From Hyphomicrobiales bacterium (GTDB taxonomy: Bacteria; Pseudomonadota; Alphaproteobacteria; Rhizobiales; Afifellaceae): DNA of 5,010 nucleotides. A program made the translations under genes and the position numbers. Below the pieces are notes generated by a model. That model did not search any database. It saw only the letters and a list, made by a program, of their open reading frames with translations, and was not told the DNA's origin. The DNA lies in contig JACCSN010000074.1 of the NCBI GenBank assembly GCA_013812985.1, positions 1 through 5,010 on the forward strand, in the 5' to 3' direction. Below are positions 3,632-5,010 of the stretch, in pieces. Every line of letters starts with the position of its first letter. Positions within the stretch are counted from its first letter, which is position 1.

Positions 3632-5010
3632 TCAGGAAGCAGCGCGAAGGCGCTTATCGCGGCGCCGTTCGACCGAGGAGCCGATACGCATCGCCTCACG
3701 ATACTTCGCCACGGTCCGGCGGGCGATTTCGATGCCTTCGCGGGAGAGCAGCGCCACGATGGCGTCATCCGACAGGACCGCTTCCGCCGGCTCAGTCTGG
3801 ACAAGCTGGCGGATCCGGTGCTTTACCGATTCGGCGGAATGGGCTTCCCCGCCGGCGCTTGCCGGGATCGAGCCGGTGAAAAAATAGCGGAACTCGAAGA
3901 TGCCGCGCGGCGTGGCGATCGACTTGTTCGCGGCGGCTCGGCTGACGGTGGATTCATGGATGCCGAGCGCATCAGCCACCATCCTCAGATTGAGGGGCCT
4001 GAGATAGGCCACCCCGTCTTCGAGGAAGCCCTCCTGACGACGCACGATCTCGGAGGCGACGTTCAGCACCGTGCGGGCGCGCTGGTCGAGGCTCTTCTCC
4101 AGCCAGCTCGCTTTCTGCAGGCAGTCGGTCAGAAATCGTTTCTCCCCGTCGCGAGGCGATCGGGACGAAAGCTGCGCATGGTAGATCCGGTTGACGATCA
4201 GGCGGGGCAGCGCCGCCTCGTTGAGCTCCACGATCCAGCCGCCGCCGGGGGCACGGCGAACGAAGACGTCCGGAACGACGACCTGGATGGGCTCGGCGGA
4301 AAAGGCGAGGCCGGGCTTGGGATCGAGAGCACGGATTTCCCCGATCATGTCATCGAGATCCGCGCGGTCGACGCCGCAGATCGCACACAGGCCGGCGCGC
4401 TCCCCGGCCGCCAGTCGCTCCAGATTGTGCAGAAGCGCCTGCATGGCCGGATCGAGCCGGTTGCGTTCGGCCAGCTGCAAGGCAAGGCACTCGGCAAGCG
4501 AGCGCGCGAACAGGCCGGTCGGAGCGAGCTCCTGGCAGCGCAAGAGCACGCGCTCGACCGCGTCCGCGGGCGCGCCGAGCCGGGCGGCCAGGCTGTCCAA
4601 TGTGACCATGAGGTACCCCGCCTCGTCGAGGCTGGCGAGGAGACTCTGCGCGATCATCCGCTCGGCGGGCGCGTGCGCGAAAGCCGCATCGATCCGGCGC
4701 TCCAGGAGCTCGGGCAGGCTTTCATCTGCGGCAAGGTTCAAGTCGAGCTCGAACTCACCGTCTGGCCGGGATGGCGCGCCAAGGCCCGAAGGACCGGACA
4801 CCATCCAGGCTGCGGGCTCGGAACCGTCAGGCAGGAATCCGGCGAACTCCGGCTCGATGTCCGCCACTTCATCCGCCTGATCGAGGACAGCGCCAGAGGC
4901 GGAGAGTTCGGCATCGCTCGGCTCCTCACCGGCGGCCGGGTCGGCCTCTTCATCTTCGGCAAGCAGCGGATTGGCTTCCAGCTCGGCGGAAACGAAGCGC
5001 TCCAGCTCCA
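3632..5010 (-). CDS. rpoN: RNA polymerase sigma-54 factor RpoN (partial, 5' end off window)
   Basis: Sigma-54 directs core RNA polymerase to -24/-12 promoters (nitrogen, motility and other regulons) and needs an ATP-driven enhancer-binding protein to open DNA. Numbering from the first whole codon in the window (5008), 458 residues are visible. Seen: the end of region I, ELERFVSAELEANPLL (1-16); an acidic, low-complexity region II (17 to about 95); the core-binding region with PTGLFARSLAECLALQL (163-179) and LDPKPGLAFSAEPIQVVVPD (228-247); the -12 recognition helix-turn-helix with GIHESTVSR (349-357) and ATPRGIFEFRYFF (365-377); and the RpoN box ARRTVAKYRE (429-438) that reads the -24 element. 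The frame stays open to the window edge, so a GTG at 4867 is not the start; roughly 30-50 residues of region I are missing. It lies upstream of ptsN on the same strand. Confidence 0.96.
   Translation of the reverse strand, partial: ELERFVSAELEANPLLAEDEEADPAAGEEPSDAELSASGAVLDQADEVADIEPEFAGFLPDGSEPAAWMVSGPSGLGAPSRPDGEFELDLNLAADESLPELLERRIDAAFAHAPAERMIAQSLLASLDEAGYLMVTLDSLAARLGAPADAVERVLLRCQELAPTGLFARSLAECLALQLAERNRLDPAMQALLHNLERLAAGERAGLCAICGVDRADLDDMIGEIRALDPKPGLAFSAEPIQVVVPDVFVRRAPGGGWIVELNEAALPRLIVNRIYHAQLSSRSPRDGEKRFLTDCLQKASWLEKSLDQRARTVLNVASEIVRRQEGFLEDGVAYLRPLNLRMVADALGIHESTVSRAAANKSIATPRGIFEFRYFFTGSIPASAGGEAHSAESVKHRIRQLVQTEPAEAVLSDDAIVALLSREGIEIARRTVAKYREAMRIGSSVERRRDKRLRAAS

Noticed and set aside
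3632..4867. RpoN starting at the GTG at 4867 (411 residues)
   Set aside because: The frame continues upstream to the window edge and encodes the conserved sigma-54 region I (ELERFVSAELEANPLL), so the true start lies beyond 5010.

Overview
The window is GC-rich DNA with the gene content and motif style of an alphaproteobacterium, most likely of the order Hyphomicrobiales (Rhizobiales). The pointers are an IbpA-type small heat-shock gene paired with a DUF1150 gene, an alphaproteobacterial RpoH-type promoter followed by a ROSE-like RNA thermometer, and an rpoN-ptsN cluster. Species cannot be named from this sequence alone.

Layout. Positions 1-1188 (minus strand) hold the first 396 codons of a thiamine-diphosphate-dependent 2-oxoacid/acetoin dehydrogenase E1 protein. 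Its alpha part is complete and a beta part begins in the same frame before the gene leaves the left edge. Positions 1189-1605 contain no convincing gene, but hold a likely extended -10 promoter for the E1 gene and a short direct repeat. A 45-residue single-helix membrane protein with a good ribosome binding site is predicted at 1606-1743 (plus). Positions 1744-1869 contain only GC-rich hairpins. At 1870-2676 (plus) lies a heat-shock unit: RpoH-type promoter, short leader folding into a ROSE-like hairpin over the Shine-Dalgarno sequence, hsp20 (ibpA type), and a DUF1150 gene 22 bases later. A 151-base convergent gap with a candidate terminator follows. The minus strand then carries ptsN (2828-3295), a 336-base gap, and rpoN (3632 to beyond the right edge; the 5' end is missing).

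How the genes fit together. The rpoN side is the usual proteobacterial sigma-54/PTS-Ntr cluster, transcribed rpoN to ptsN, which couples sigma-54 transcription to phosphotransferase signalling. The ribosome hibernation gene hpf that normally sits between them is not intact. Only a start resembling the Hpf N-terminus (MTLRISG...) is visible, and the gap is too short for a full gene, so hpf looks deleted or decayed here. The heat-shock unit appears to be controlled at two levels: sigma factor and RNA melting.

Most of the window is recognisable bacterial biology. The parts most worth a second look are the hpf remnant, the ROSE-like thermometer with its matching promoter, the small membrane protein, and the in-frame alpha-beta E1 fusion. 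I see no CRISPR array, tRNA, rRNA, transposon or defence system.
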